DNA of 55,184 nucleotides. Source: an uncultured Pelagibacteraceae bacterium (GTDB lineage Bacteria; Pseudomonadota; Alphaproteobacteria; Pelagibacterales; Pelagibacteraceae). The DNA is taken from positions 1 to 55,184 of the forward strand of contig CACIPT010000005.1 in the NCBI GenBank assembly GCA_902588595.1, read 5' to 3'. A program made the position numbers and the translations under genes. The notes below the pieces were generated by a model. It was not told where the DNA came from. It saw only the letters and a program-made list of their open reading frames with translations, and did no database searches. Shown here piece by piece: positions 28,021 through 36,101 of this stretch. Each line of letters opens with the position of its first letter. Positions within the stretch are counted from its first letter, which is position 1.

Positions 28021-29640
28021 ATGTCCAGAGAAGTGATGGAATACGATGTAGTAATCGTAGGTGGCGGACCATCAGGACTTTCAACTGCTATTAAGTTAAA
28101 GCAGTTAAATCCAGATATTAATGTCTGCCTTTTAGAAAAAGCATCTGAAATTGGTGCACATATTTTATCTGGAAATGTTTTTGAAACTAGAGCTTTAGAT
28201 GAATTAATTTCTAATTGGAAAGAATTAAATGCTCCTGTTAAAACTAAAGTTACTAAAGAAAAATTTCTTTTTTTGGGAAAAATAAAATCTTTAAGTTGGC
28301 CTACTTGGTTGCTTCCTAAAGTTCAACAAAATCATAAAAATTATATTATTAGTTTAGCAAACTTATGTAGATGGTTAGGTGAGCAAGCTGAAGCCTTAGG
28401 AGTTGAAATATTTCCAGGATTTCCAGCTAGCGAAATTTTATATAACGATGATGGTTCAGTAAAAGGAGTGGTAACTCAAGATATGGGTTTAGATAAAGAA
28501 GGAAATAAAAAAGATAGCTATGAACCTGGGATGGAGTTGCATGCAAAAGTAACAGTTTTTGCTGAGGGATGTAGAGGTCATCTAGGAAAACAATTAATTA
28601 ATAAATTTGAATTAAACAAAGGAAAAGACCCTCAACAACATGGAATTGGTTTTAAAGAAATATGGGAGATTAATGAAGATAAACACGAAGAAGGACTAGT
28701 AATGCATACAGCCGGATGGCCATTAGATAATAATACCTACGGAGGTAGTTTCGTTTATCATGCTGAAAACAAACAGGTTTTTTTAGGCTACGTTATAGGT
28801 TTGGACTATAAAAATCCTCATTTATCGCCATTTGATGAGTTTCAAAGATTTAAAACTCATCCATCAATTAAAAAAATAATTGAAGGAGGAAAAAGAGTTT
28901 CTTATGGAGCGAGAGCTCTTATTGAAGGAGGCTTACAAAGTTTACCAAAAATGTATATGCCTGGTGCTTTGTTAGTAGGTTGTGATGCGGGCACACTAAA
29001 CACACCTAAAATTAAAGGATCCCATACAGCAATGAAAAGTGGAATGATAGCTGCAGAAACAATTATAGCTCACTTAAAAGAAAATAAAAATTTATCTATT
29101 TATGAAGATAAGTTTAAAAAAAGTTGGGTTTTTGAAGAACTCCATGCTGCAAGAAATGTTAAACCAAGTTTTAGTTGGGGTTTAATTTTAGCTATAATTT
29201 TTACTGGTATTGATCAAATATTATTTAGAGGAAAGTTACCATTTACATTAAGACACAAACATGCTGACCACGAAACATTAAAATCAGCCAGTGAAATGCC
29301 AAAAATTGATTATCCAAAACCTGATAACGTAATTACTTTTGACAAAACTAGCTCAGTATACCTAACAGGAACTAACCATGCAGATAATCAGCCGGTGCAT
29401 TTGAAATTAAAAGATCATAATTTACCTTTAAGTTACACACTTGAAAAATTTGATGAACCTGCGCAAAGATATTGTCCAGTAGGAGTTTATGAAATCCAAA
29501 CAGAAAATAATTCAAAAAAATTTTTAATTAATTCTCAAAATTGCATTCATTGTAAAACTTGTGATATCAAAGAACCTTCACAAAATATTAACTGGGTCAC
29601 TCCTGAAGGAGGAGGAGGTCCTAAATATGGAAATATGTAA
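28021..29640 (+). CDS. etfD: Electron transfer flavoprotein-ubiquinone oxidoreductase
   Basis: The 539-residue protein has an N-terminal FAD fold (VVIVGGGPSGLSTAIKL near 9-25), a membrane-surface hydrophobic region in the middle (around 380-400) and a C-terminal 4Fe-4S ferredoxin module (CIHCKTCDIK near 509-518, with another Cys about 30 residues earlier in RYCPVGVYE). It passes electrons from ETF to ubiquinone at the inner membrane. It is close to the length of other ETF-QO proteins. Confidence 0.95.
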   Translation: MSREVMEYDVVIVGGGPSGLSTAIKLKQLNPDINVCLLEKASEIGAHILSGNVFETRALDELISNWKELNAPVKTKVTKEKFLFLGKIKSLSWPTWLLPKVQQNHKNYIISLANLCRWLGEQAEALGVEIFPGFPASEILYNDDGSVKGVVTQDMGLDKEGNKKDSYEPGMELHAKVTVFAEGCRGHLGKQLINKFELNKGKDPQQHGIGFKEIWEINEDKHEEGLVMHTAGWPLDNNTYGGSFVYHAENKQVFLGYVIGLDYKNPHLSPFDEFQRFKTHPSIKKIIEGGKRVSYGARALIEGGLQSLPKMYMPGALLVGCDAGTLNTPKIKGSHTAMKSGMIAAETIIAHLKENKNLSIYEDKFKKSWVFEELHAARNVKPSFSWGLILAIIFTGIDQILFRGKLPFTLRHKHADHETLKSASEMPKIDYPKPDNVITFDKTSSVYLTGTNHADNQPVHLKLKDHNLPLSYTLEKFDEPAQRYCPVGVYEIQTENNSKKFLINSQNCIHCKTCDIKEPSQNINWVTPEGGGGPKYGNM

Positions 29641-30015
29641 TTAAGAAAGATCGATAGCTAATTTTTTTAATTTTTCAATAGGAATAACTTTAAGAGTATT
29701 TTCGTGAGTTTTTTTTAAATAAACAGAACATCCTTTTCCTGCGTCTATTGCTCTAGCAACCCATCCTGCACATACACACCAATTATCTCCATCCTTTAGT
29801 CCTGGAAAACCAAACTCAGGATGTGGAGTAATTAAATCGTTACCTGCTTCCTTACACCATTCTAAAAATTCATTATTAACTTTTACACAAACTGTGTGCA
29901 GTCCATGATCATTCTCATCTGTATTGCAGCAACCGTCTCTAAACCAACCTGTTAATGGATTTTTTGAACACTCTTCTAGATCTTCACCTAGGACATTCTT
30001 TTGTTTGTCAGTCAT
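29641..30015 (-). CDS. DUF2237-family protein
   Basis: The 124-residue protein is a close match to the DUF2237 pattern: NVLGEDLEECS near 7, TGWFRDGCCNT near 22, HTVCVKVN near 40 and DNWCVCAGWVARAI near 76. Several conserved cysteines suggest metal or redox involvement, but the function is unknown. It overlaps hisI by one base on the same strand and meets the ETF-QO gene stop to stop. Confidence 0.85.
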   Translation of the reverse strand: MTDKQKNVLGEDLEECSKNPLTGWFRDGCCNTDENDHGLHTVCVKVNNEFLEWCKEAGNDLITPHPEFGFPGLKDGDNWCVCAGWVARAIDAGKGCSVYLKKTHENTLKVIPIEKLKKLAIDLS

Positions 30016-30482
30016 TAAATTTTTGTTGGATTTGGTTCGTCTTTATAAACTTTTTTTGGATCAAATTTTTTTTCTTTTTCTTCAAATTTCATTTCAATCT
30101 GTCTTGCATTACTTATTTTACCTAGGGGCACTGATCTATAAAAACATGAGCGATAACCAACATGACAACTTGAACCATCACCTATATCGACAGATAACCA
30201 TATAGAATCTTGATCATCATCAATTCTTATTTCTTTAACTTTTTGGACAAATCCACTAGTTTTTCCTTTATGCCAAATTTGTTTTCTAGATCTACTCCAA
30301 TAATGTGCTTCTTTAGTTTCTATTGTTAATTTAAAAGCCTCCACATTCATGTAGGCATGCATAAGAATCTCTTTAGTTTTAAAGCATGTTGTAATTACGG
30401 GAATTAGACCATCATTATCGAATTTAGGAGATAGTAAATTTCCCTCTTCTATTTCAGCGACATTTTCTCTCTTTTTAAACAT
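30015..30482 (-). CDS. hisI: Phosphoribosyl-AMP cyclohydrolase
   Basis: The 155-residue protein is HisI: VITTCFKTKEILMHAYMN near 29, SRSRKQIWHKGKTSG near 63 and the zinc site SCHVGYRSCFYR near 105-116. It opens the ring of PR-AMP in the third step of histidine synthesis. It lacks the HisE pyrophosphohydrolase domain. It is divergent from folE across a 78-nt promoter region. Confidence 0.92.
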   Translation of the reverse strand: MFKKRENVAEIEEGNLLSPKFDNDGLIPVITTCFKTKEILMHAYMNVEAFKLTIETKEAHYWSRSRKQIWHKGKTSGFVQKVKEIRIDDDQDSIWLSVDIGDGSSCHVGYRSCFYRSVPLGKISNARQIEMKFEEKEKKFDPKKVYKDEPNPTKI

Positions 30483-30488
30483 ATATTA

Positions 30489-30518
30489 TTGATTATCTAA
30501 CATATTGGAGGGTATATT
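30489..30518 (+). promoter_or_regulatory. Candidate sigma-70 promoter for folE
   Basis: TTGATT (30489-30494) and TATATT (30513-30518) are separated by 18 nt, 43 nt ahead of the folE ATG. The fit to TTGACA/TATAAT is fair, but AT-rich sequence gives such matches by chance. Confidence 0.35.
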
Positions 30519-30560
30519 AAATATTTTAATATCAACGATTTATATATATAAAAGCACGTC

Positions 30561-31163
30561 ATGAAATTAGTAAAAAACGAAAACGAAAAAATAAATCAAG
30601 AAATCTCAGACAAAGAAGCTGAAGAAGCCTTTATCAAAATTATAAAATGGATTGGCGAAGACTCTTCTAGAGAAGGTCTTTTGGAAACTCCAAAAAGAGC
30701 AATGAAAGCTTTTAGAGAATATTTTAAAGGATATAACGAAGACGCAAAACAAGTTTTAGAAAAAACATTTGGAGATTTAGAAGGGTATGATGACATGGTT
30801 GTTCAAAAAAATATTTCAGTACAAAGTCATTGTGAACATCATATGGCACCTATAATAGGAGTAGCTCATGTTGCATATATTCCGAATAAAAGAATAGTAG
30901 GTTTAAGTAAGCTCGCAAGAGTTGTAGAAGTGTTTGCAAAAAGACTACAAACTCAAGAAAGATTAACGATGCAAATTGCAAAAACTTTAATGGAAGCTCT
31001 TGATGCCAAAGGTGTTGCAGTTTCAATAGATGCAACTCACCAATGTATGACTATGAGAGGTATTAAAAAAGAACAAGCAACAACCGTAACAAATTATTAC
31101 CTAGGTCAATTTAAAGAAGACTTAAGTTATCAAAATAGATATTTAAGATTTATAGCAAAATAA
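30561..31163 (+). CDS. folE: GTP cyclohydrolase I
   Basis: The 200-residue protein has the zinc and active-site signatures of FolE type I: SVQSHCEHHMAPIIGVAHV near 87-105, GLSKLARVVE near 115, a QERLT motif near 132 and HQCMTMRG near 160. It makes 7,8-dihydroneopterin triphosphate, the first step of folate synthesis. It complements the pab genes at 49-51 kb and serves the folate-dependent C1 enzymes in this window. Confidence 0.95.
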   Translation: MKLVKNENEKINQEISDKEAEEAFIKIIKWIGEDSSREGLLETPKRAMKAFREYFKGYNEDAKQVLEKTFGDLEGYDDMVVQKNISVQSHCEHHMAPIIGVAHVAYIPNKRIVGLSKLARVVEVFAKRLQTQERLTMQIAKTLMEALDAKGVAVSIDATHQCMTMRGIKKEQATTVTNYYLGQFKEDLSYQNRYLRFIAK

Positions 31164-31183
31164 ATCTAATATAAATAAAATTG

Positions 31184-32188
31184 ATGTCAGAAAAATTTAA
31201 AGCACTTGTAATTAATCAAGAAGGTGAAAACTTTACTAGAGAAGTAAAATCTGTAGAAAAAACTTTTTTAAAACATGGTGACGTTTTAGTTAAAGTTGAT
31301 TATTCAGGATTGAATTTTAAAGATGCATTAATATTAAAAAATGGAGCAAGATTAGTAAAAGAATTTCCTCATATACCAGGTATAGATTTTTCAGGCAAAG
31401 TTGAAGAAAGTCAAAATGATAAATTTAAACCAGGCGATGAAATAATATTAACAGGATGGAGAGTAGGAGAAATTTTTTATGGTGGCTATTCTCAGTATGC
31501 AAAAGTTAATGGAGGTTTTTTAGTAAAAAAACCAAAAGAGCTAACATCAAAACAAGCAATGATTTTGGGTACAGCTGGACTTACAGCATTATCATGTTCT
31601 TTCACAACAAAAACTGCAAAAGAAGAACTTTTTCTTGGTCAAAAAGTTGAAAATGTAATTGTAACTGGTGCATCAGGAGGTGTTGGAAGCATTGCTGTTA
31701 TGATTTTAAATAAACTTGGATGCAATGTAACTGCTGTTACTGGAAAAGAAAGTAATAAAGAATATTTAAAATCAATAGGTGCAAAAAATATAATAAATAC
31801 TAGCGAATTAATGAAAGAACCAAGACCTTTAGATAAAGGCTTGTGGGATGGTGCTGTTGATACAGTAGGTGGTCAAATATTAGCAAATGTATTAGCTCAA
31901 ACAAAAGAATCTGGAATTGTTGCAGCATGTGGAAATGCCGCTGATATAAAATTAAATACAACTGTAATGCCTTTTATTATAAGAGGAGTAAAACTTTGGG
32001 GGATTAACTCAGTGAACACATCCATAGGAAGAAGACAATTCTTATGGAACGAAGCGGCAAAATTAATTGATTTCAATTTACTAAGTCAATCAATTAAGGA
32101 GATTGATTTAGATGGTCTATTAGAAGTTTATCCAAAGATGCTTAAAGGTGAAACATCGGGTAGATATATAGTAGATTTAAATAAATAA
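31184..32188 (+). CDS. acuI: AcuI/YhdH-type NADPH-dependent acryloyl-CoA reductase
   Basis: The 334-residue MDR-family protein shows DYSGLNFKDALILKNG near 45, FPHIPGIDFSGKV near 67, GWRVGEIFYGGYSQ near 93 and VTGASGGVGSIAVMIL near 161, all typical of YhdH/AcuI. AcuI reduces toxic acryloyl-CoA to propionyl-CoA during DMSP breakdown; E. coli YhdH does the same. I choose ATG 31184 over the preceding TTG. Its stop shares a base with the LysR start. It may pair functionally with the DddP-like protein at 10859, although they are 19 kb apart. Confidence 0.82.
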   Translation: MSEKFKALVINQEGENFTREVKSVEKTFLKHGDVLVKVDYSGLNFKDALILKNGARLVKEFPHIPGIDFSGKVEESQNDKFKPGDEIILTGWRVGEIFYGGYSQYAKVNGGFLVKKPKELTSKQAMILGTAGLTALSCSFTTKTAKEELFLGQKVENVIVTGASGGVGSIAVMILNKLGCNVTAVTGKESNKEYLKSIGAKNIINTSELMKEPRPLDKGLWDGAVDTVGGQILANVLAQTKESGIVAACGNAADIKLNTTVMPFIIRGVKLWGINSVNTSIGRRQFLWNEAAKLIDFNLLSQSIKEIDLDGLLEVYPKMLKGETSGRYIVDLNK

Positions 32189-33078
32189 TGGATTGGGATA
32201 AATTAAAAATATTTCACGCAGTTGCTGAAGCCGGAAGTGTTACGAGTGCAACTGTAAATCTTAATTTAAGTCAATCAGCAATTAGTAGACAAATTCAATC
32301 TTTAGAAGATGATTTAAAAGTTAAACTATTTGAAAGACATGCAAGAGGCTTGACATTAACAGAAAATGGCGAGTATTTATTTAAAACGGCACATGAGGTT
32401 ATATCTAAGTTAAAAGAGGTCGAAACAACCTTAGGTGATAAAAAAAACAAACCATCTGGAAAATTAACCGTAACTACATTTGTAAGCTTTGGAACAACTT
32501 GGCTGACTCCAAGAATTCAAGAATTTATGCAATTAAACCCTGAAATAGAAGTCGAACTTATATTTGATGATAAAGAGCTAGATTTAAGTACAAGGCAGGC
32601 AGATATTGGAATTTGGGCAAGAAGGCCCAAACAGTTGAATTATATTCAAAAGAAACTTATTGATATTAATTATCATATATATGGATCACCAAAATACCTT
32701 GAGAAAAATGGATATCCCAAAACGATAAATGACTTAAACAAGCATAAATTTATATCTTTTGGAAAAGGAACCCCTTCTCCAGTTTTTAATCCAGATTGGG
32801 CTTTAAAATTAGGCATGAAAGATAATAAAAAAAGAAAATCTTGCATGAAAGTTAATAGTGTTTATGGTTTATTGCTAGCTGTACAAAGTGGCGTTGGCCT
32901 GGCTGCATTACCTGATTATTTAACTGTTAAACAACCAAATATTGTTAAAGTATTACCCAGTGTAGAAGGGCCTATAACCGAAGCACATTTTGTTTATCCT
33001 GAATCTTTAAAAAATGTAGCCAGAGTCCAAGCATTTAGAAACTTCTTGTATAGCAAGATCTCTGAGTGGGAGTTTTAA
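32188..33078 (+). CDS. LysR-family transcriptional regulator
   Basis: The 296-residue protein has the LysR winged helix (LKIFHAVAEAGSVTSATVNLNLSQSAISRQI, about residues 5-36, split here only for description) and a periplasmic-binding-like effector domain to the C-terminus with a VQSGVGLAALPDYL block near 232. It overlaps acuI by one base, so it may be co-transcribed with and regulate that gene; control of the downstream iron operon is less likely because a Fur-type site lies there. Effector unknown. Confidence 0.88.
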   Translation: MDWDKLKIFHAVAEAGSVTSATVNLNLSQSAISRQIQSLEDDLKVKLFERHARGLTLTENGEYLFKTAHEVISKLKEVETTLGDKKNKPSGKLTVTTFVSFGTTWLTPRIQEFMQLNPEIEVELIFDDKELDLSTRQADIGIWARRPKQLNYIQKKLIDINYHIYGSPKYLEKNGYPKTINDLNKHKFISFGKGTPSPVFNPDWALKLGMKDNKKRKSCMKVNSVYGLLLAVQSGVGLAALPDYLTVKQPNIVKVLPSVEGPITEAHFVYPESLKNVARVQAFRNFLYSKISEWEF

Positions 33079-33098
33079 TACAACCTGTGACAATCAGT

Positions 33099-33139
33099 GC
33101 GATTGATAATCATTATTATTGATAATAGTTCTCATTTTC
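33099..33139. promoter_or_regulatory. Fur-box-like operator, two overlapping or abutting sites
   Basis: GCGATTGATAATCATTATT (33099-33117) matches the classic Fur box GATAATGATAATCATTATC at 15 of 19 positions. A second weaker copy begins at GATAAT 33121 (13 of 19). They lie 40-80 nt before an Fe(III)-binding protein gene. Iron repression by a Fur-family protein is the natural reading; alphaproteobacterial Irr or Mur could also bind. Confidence 0.65.
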
Positions 33140-33178
33140 ATTAGAATAAATAAATAAAAGTGCGGAGAAAAGGATAAA

Positions 33179-34201
33179 ATGAAAAAAATATCAATTCTAG
33201 GATTATTTTTTGTGTTTATTTCAACTGTAGCTATAGCTGCAGAAGTAAACATTTTTAGTGCAAGACATTACGATTCAGATATTCAGCTTTATGAAAAATT
33301 TACTTCTAAAACTGGAATAAAAGTAAATGTTGTATCTGGAAAATCAAAAGCTTTAGAAAAAAGAATACTTGAAGAGGGAGCTGATTGTATAGCTGATCTT
33401 TACATTACGGCTGACGCTGGAAGATTGGGTGCTGCTAAAGCAAAAGGTATGCTCCAAGGTGGATTAACATCTGATGCCATTAAATCTGCTGTGCCAAAAA
33501 ATTTTAGAACTTCGCATTGGGTTGGAATAGCAAAAAGAGCAAGAATAGTTTATTTCGCACCTGAAAGAGTAAGTAGTTCAGAGCTCATGGGTTTAACTTA
33601 TGAAAGTTTGTCAGATCCTAAATGGAAGGGTAGATTAGTAATAAGAAAATCTAACAATATTTATAACCAATCACTTGTTGCTTCGTTAGTAAAAAATAAT
33701 GGAAAAAAAGCAACTGCAGCATGGTCGAAAGGTGTTGTTTCGAACATGGCAAGAACTCCAAAAGGTAATGACAGAGCACAAATTATGGCTGTTGCAGCAG
33801 GAGAAGCTGATATTGCAGTTGCTAACACATATTATTTAGCTTTGATGTTATCTGGAAAAAAAGGTGCAGAGCAACAAGAAGCTGCAAAAAAAGTTAAACC
33901 TTTTTTTCCAAATCAAAATGATAGGGGAACACACATGAATATAAGTGGAGCAGGTCTTTTAAAACATGCGCCAAACAAAGCAAATGCAATTAAATTGATA
34001 GAGTTTTTATTAAGTACAGAGGCTCAAGAACATATAGTAAATAATACATTCGAATATCCAATGATTGCAGGTGTTTCTCCTCATCCATTAGTGGTAGCTA
34101 TGGGATTAGACTTTAAACAAGATTTAAATACTAAAGTTTCATCTTACGGTGCCAAACAAGCAGACGCATTAGAAGTAATGACAGCTGCAGGATGGAAGTA
34201 A
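33179..34201 (+). CDS. Fe(III) ABC transporter substrate-binding protein (FutA/FbpA-like)
   Basis: The 340-residue protein has a signal peptide (cleavage near AIAA-EVN, residue 21) and then the IYSARHYDSD-type opening of the iron group (here FSARHYDSD). A Tyr-Tyr pair in ANTYYLALML near residue 218 fits the consecutive Fe(III)-coordinating tyrosines of FbpA/FutA. It delivers ferric iron to the permease. A ribosome site (GGAG...AAGGA) precedes ATG. It sits directly behind Fur-like sites. Confidence 0.9.
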   Translation: MKKISILGLFFVFISTVAIAAEVNIFSARHYDSDIQLYEKFTSKTGIKVNVVSGKSKALEKRILEEGADCIADLYITADAGRLGAAKAKGMLQGGLTSDAIKSAVPKNFRTSHWVGIAKRARIVYFAPERVSSSELMGLTYESLSDPKWKGRLVIRKSNNIYNQSLVASLVKNNGKKATAAWSKGVVSNMARTPKGNDRAQIMAVAAGEADIAVANTYYLALMLSGKKGAEQQEAAKKVKPFFPNQNDRGTHMNISGAGLLKHAPNKANAIKLIEFLLSTEAQEHIVNNTFEYPMIAGVSPHPLVVAMGLDFKQDLNTKVSSYGAKQADALEVMTAAGWK

Positions 34202-34369
34202 ATGAAAGAAAAAAAATTTATTTCTGATTTCAATTACAATAACTCAGCCGAGGCATGCCCCGCATGTTCTGAGGAGTGTAAAAAAATTGAAAAAAGAATA
34301 AATAAAAGAAACTTATCAGAGATTAATAACAAGGAGGTTCCGCACATCTTAAAGTTATTTAATTTTTAA
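34202..34369 (+). CDS. 55-residue cysteine-containing small protein in the iron operon
   Basis: This frame starts on the base after the binding-protein stop and encodes 55 residues. The notable segment is ACPACSEEC (residues 18-26: C19-x2-C22-x3-C26) followed by a charged KKIEKRINKRN helix. There is no signal peptide or membrane segment. Three closely spaced cysteines suggest iron, Fe-S or redox chemistry, or Cys-based sensing. Zero-gap placement between the binding protein and a hairpin argues it is translated with the transporter. I do not recognise the family. Confidence 0.6.
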   Translation: MKEKKFISDFNYNNSAEACPACSEECKKIEKRINKRNLSEINNKEVPHILKLFNF

Positions 34370-34381
34370 TAATTTCTTGAA

Positions 34382-34435
34382 TTGGTGTCCATGGTTTGGG
34401 TCTCATTGAAAAGTCTCCTTTCACATGGACGCTAA
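34382..34435 (+). terminator. Long hairpin between iron-binding protein and permease
   Basis: TTGGTGTCCATG (34382-34393) pairs with CATGGACGCTAA (34424-34435), 12 bp with two G-U pairs in RNA. Within the loop TGAAAAGTCTCCTTTCA can form a smaller hairpin. A T-rich stretch (AATTTTTATT) follows. It looks like an attenuating terminator or a stabilising mRNA structure that lowers permease relative to binding protein. Confidence 0.6.
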
Positions 34436-34481
34436 AATTTTTATTAGGAAATTACTTTTCTTTTATAAGGCGGATTATAAT

Positions 34482-36101
34482 ATGAAATTTAATTTTTGGT
34501 ATTTTACTTCATTAATTGTCTCACTAATAGTTGCAATTCCAATATTAACTATTTTTTTTAGTTTTTTTGAAAGCACTACAAACTATTTTGAAATATTAAA
34601 AAATACATTTCTTTTAGAATATATTTTTAATTCATTTATTTTACTATTAGGTGTTTTAATTCTTACATTTATCTTAGGAGTAGGAAGCGCTTACATGGTA
34701 TCTTTTTATAATTTTCCTGGTGTAAATTTTTTTAAATGGGCTCTCATATTATCTTTTGCTGTTCCTCCATATATCTATGCTTATTCTTTAACTGCCTTTT
34801 TTGAAAACTATGGAACAGCATTTACAATATTAAAATCTTTATTTGGTGAAGGAGACTACAATAGGTCTATACCTAAATTTGATGGTATGTTAGGAGCAAT
34901 TTTATCTGTTTCTTTTTCACTGTTTGTCTATGTATATATATTGACTAGAGCTTCATTTTACTATCAATCTCAAAATTTAATCGAATTAGGAAAAAACCTT
35001 GGTTTTTCAAAGCTTAAATCATTTACTTCAATAATTTTACCCTCAGCAAGACCAGCAATTGTAGCTGGTCTTTCATTGGTTGCTATGGAGACACTTTCTG
35101 ATTTTGGAGCTGTATCGTTTTTTGGAATAAATACTTTAACTACAGGAATTTATAATTCATGGATTTCATTTGATGATTTAGCATTTGCAAATCAACTATC
35201 TTTTTATTTATTAATTTTTATTTTTGTTCTTTTCATACTAGAAAATTTTTCTAGGAAAAAAGCAAGATATCACTCACCTACAAAAGGTGGTTTTAAACAA
35301 AAAGAGAAAATTAATTTAACTGGAATAAAATCATTTATGATTTTTTCAACTTGTGCATTAATTTTATTATTTAGTTTTTTATTTCCTTTGAGCCAAATGC
35401 TTTATTGGACAATAATTTTTCCAAAAAATTTTTTTGATCTTAATTTTCAACAATTATTTATAAATACAATGATTTTAGTTTTTCTGTCATGTTTAACATT
35501 AATTATATTTTCTTTTTTATCAAATTATGGAAATCGAGTTTCACGTAGCAAGTTTTTAAGTATTCTTACTACTTTTTCTATTTCAGGATATGCAATACCA
35601 GGTGTAATTCTTGCAGTTGCTTTTATAACTTTTATTGCTTGGTTTGATAATACAGTTGTTGACTTTTTTGAATTAAAATCCATCAAGAGAATTTTTATAG
35701 GCTCTATATTGGGTTTAGTGTTAGTTTATTTTATTAGATTTTACTCTTTAGCATCTAATGGAATTAAATCTGGTTATGAAAAAATAAATAGATCTATTGA
35801 TGAAAGTGCATACTTAATTGGCTATTCAAAACTTAAAACATTTTTAAATATTCATGTTCCATATTTAAGAAATTCAGTTTTATTAATTACCATACTTATA
35901 TCATTAGAAATAATTAGAGAATTACCAATAACTTTAATATTAAGGCCTTTCAATTTTGAAACTTTTGCTACTACTGCATATATATATGCTTCTCAAGATC
36001 TTTTAGAAGCAGCCGCAGTACCTTCTTTGTTTTTAATTATAATAGCAAGTTTCTTTATTTTACTTACGTCTAAATATATTTTAAGAGATAGAGATGAATA
36101 A
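34482..36101 (+). CDS. Fe(III) ABC transporter permease (FbpB/SfuB-like, fused two-domain)
   Basis: The product is about 539 residues with some twelve membrane segments and two BPD-transport domains, each with an EAA-type loop: ELGKNLGFSKLKSFTSIILP in the first half and ESAYLIGYSKLKTFLNIHVP in the second. This fused form is typical of FbpB. I choose ATG 34482, preceded by AAGGCGG, because the earlier in-frame ATG 34425 is buried in the 34382-34435 hairpin; that start would add 19 residues. It overlaps the ATPase gene by 8 nt. Confidence 0.88.
   Translation: MKFNFWYFTSLIVSLIVAIPILTIFFSFFESTTNYFEILKNTFLLEYIFNSFILLLGVLILTFILGVGSAYMVSFYNFPGVNFFKWALILSFAVPPYIYAYSLTAFFENYGTAFTILKSLFGEGDYNRSIPKFDGMLGAILSVSFSLFVYVYILTRASFYYQSQNLIELGKNLGFSKLKSFTSIILPSARPAIVAGLSLVAMETLSDFGAVSFFGINTLTTGIYNSWISFDDLAFANQLSFYLLIFIFVLFILENFSRKKARYHSPTKGGFKQKEKINLTGIKSFMIFSTCALILLFSFLFPLSQMLYWTIIFPKNFFDLNFQQLFINTMILVFLSCLTLIIFSFLSNYGNRVSRSKFLSILTTFSISGYAIPGVILAVAFITFIAWFDNTVVDFFELKSIKRIFIGSILGLVLVYFIRFYSLASNGIKSGYEKINRSIDESAYLIGYSKLKTFLNIHVPYLRNSVLLITILISLEIIRELPITLILRPFNFETFATTAYIYASQDLLEAAAVPSLFLIIIASFFILLTSKYILRDRDE

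Noticed and set aside
34425-34481. Earlier start for the iron permease
   Set aside because: ATG 34425 lies within a strong hairpin and lacks a ribosome site. ATG 34482 has AAGGCGG upstream and starts just before the first membrane segment. Not excluded outright.
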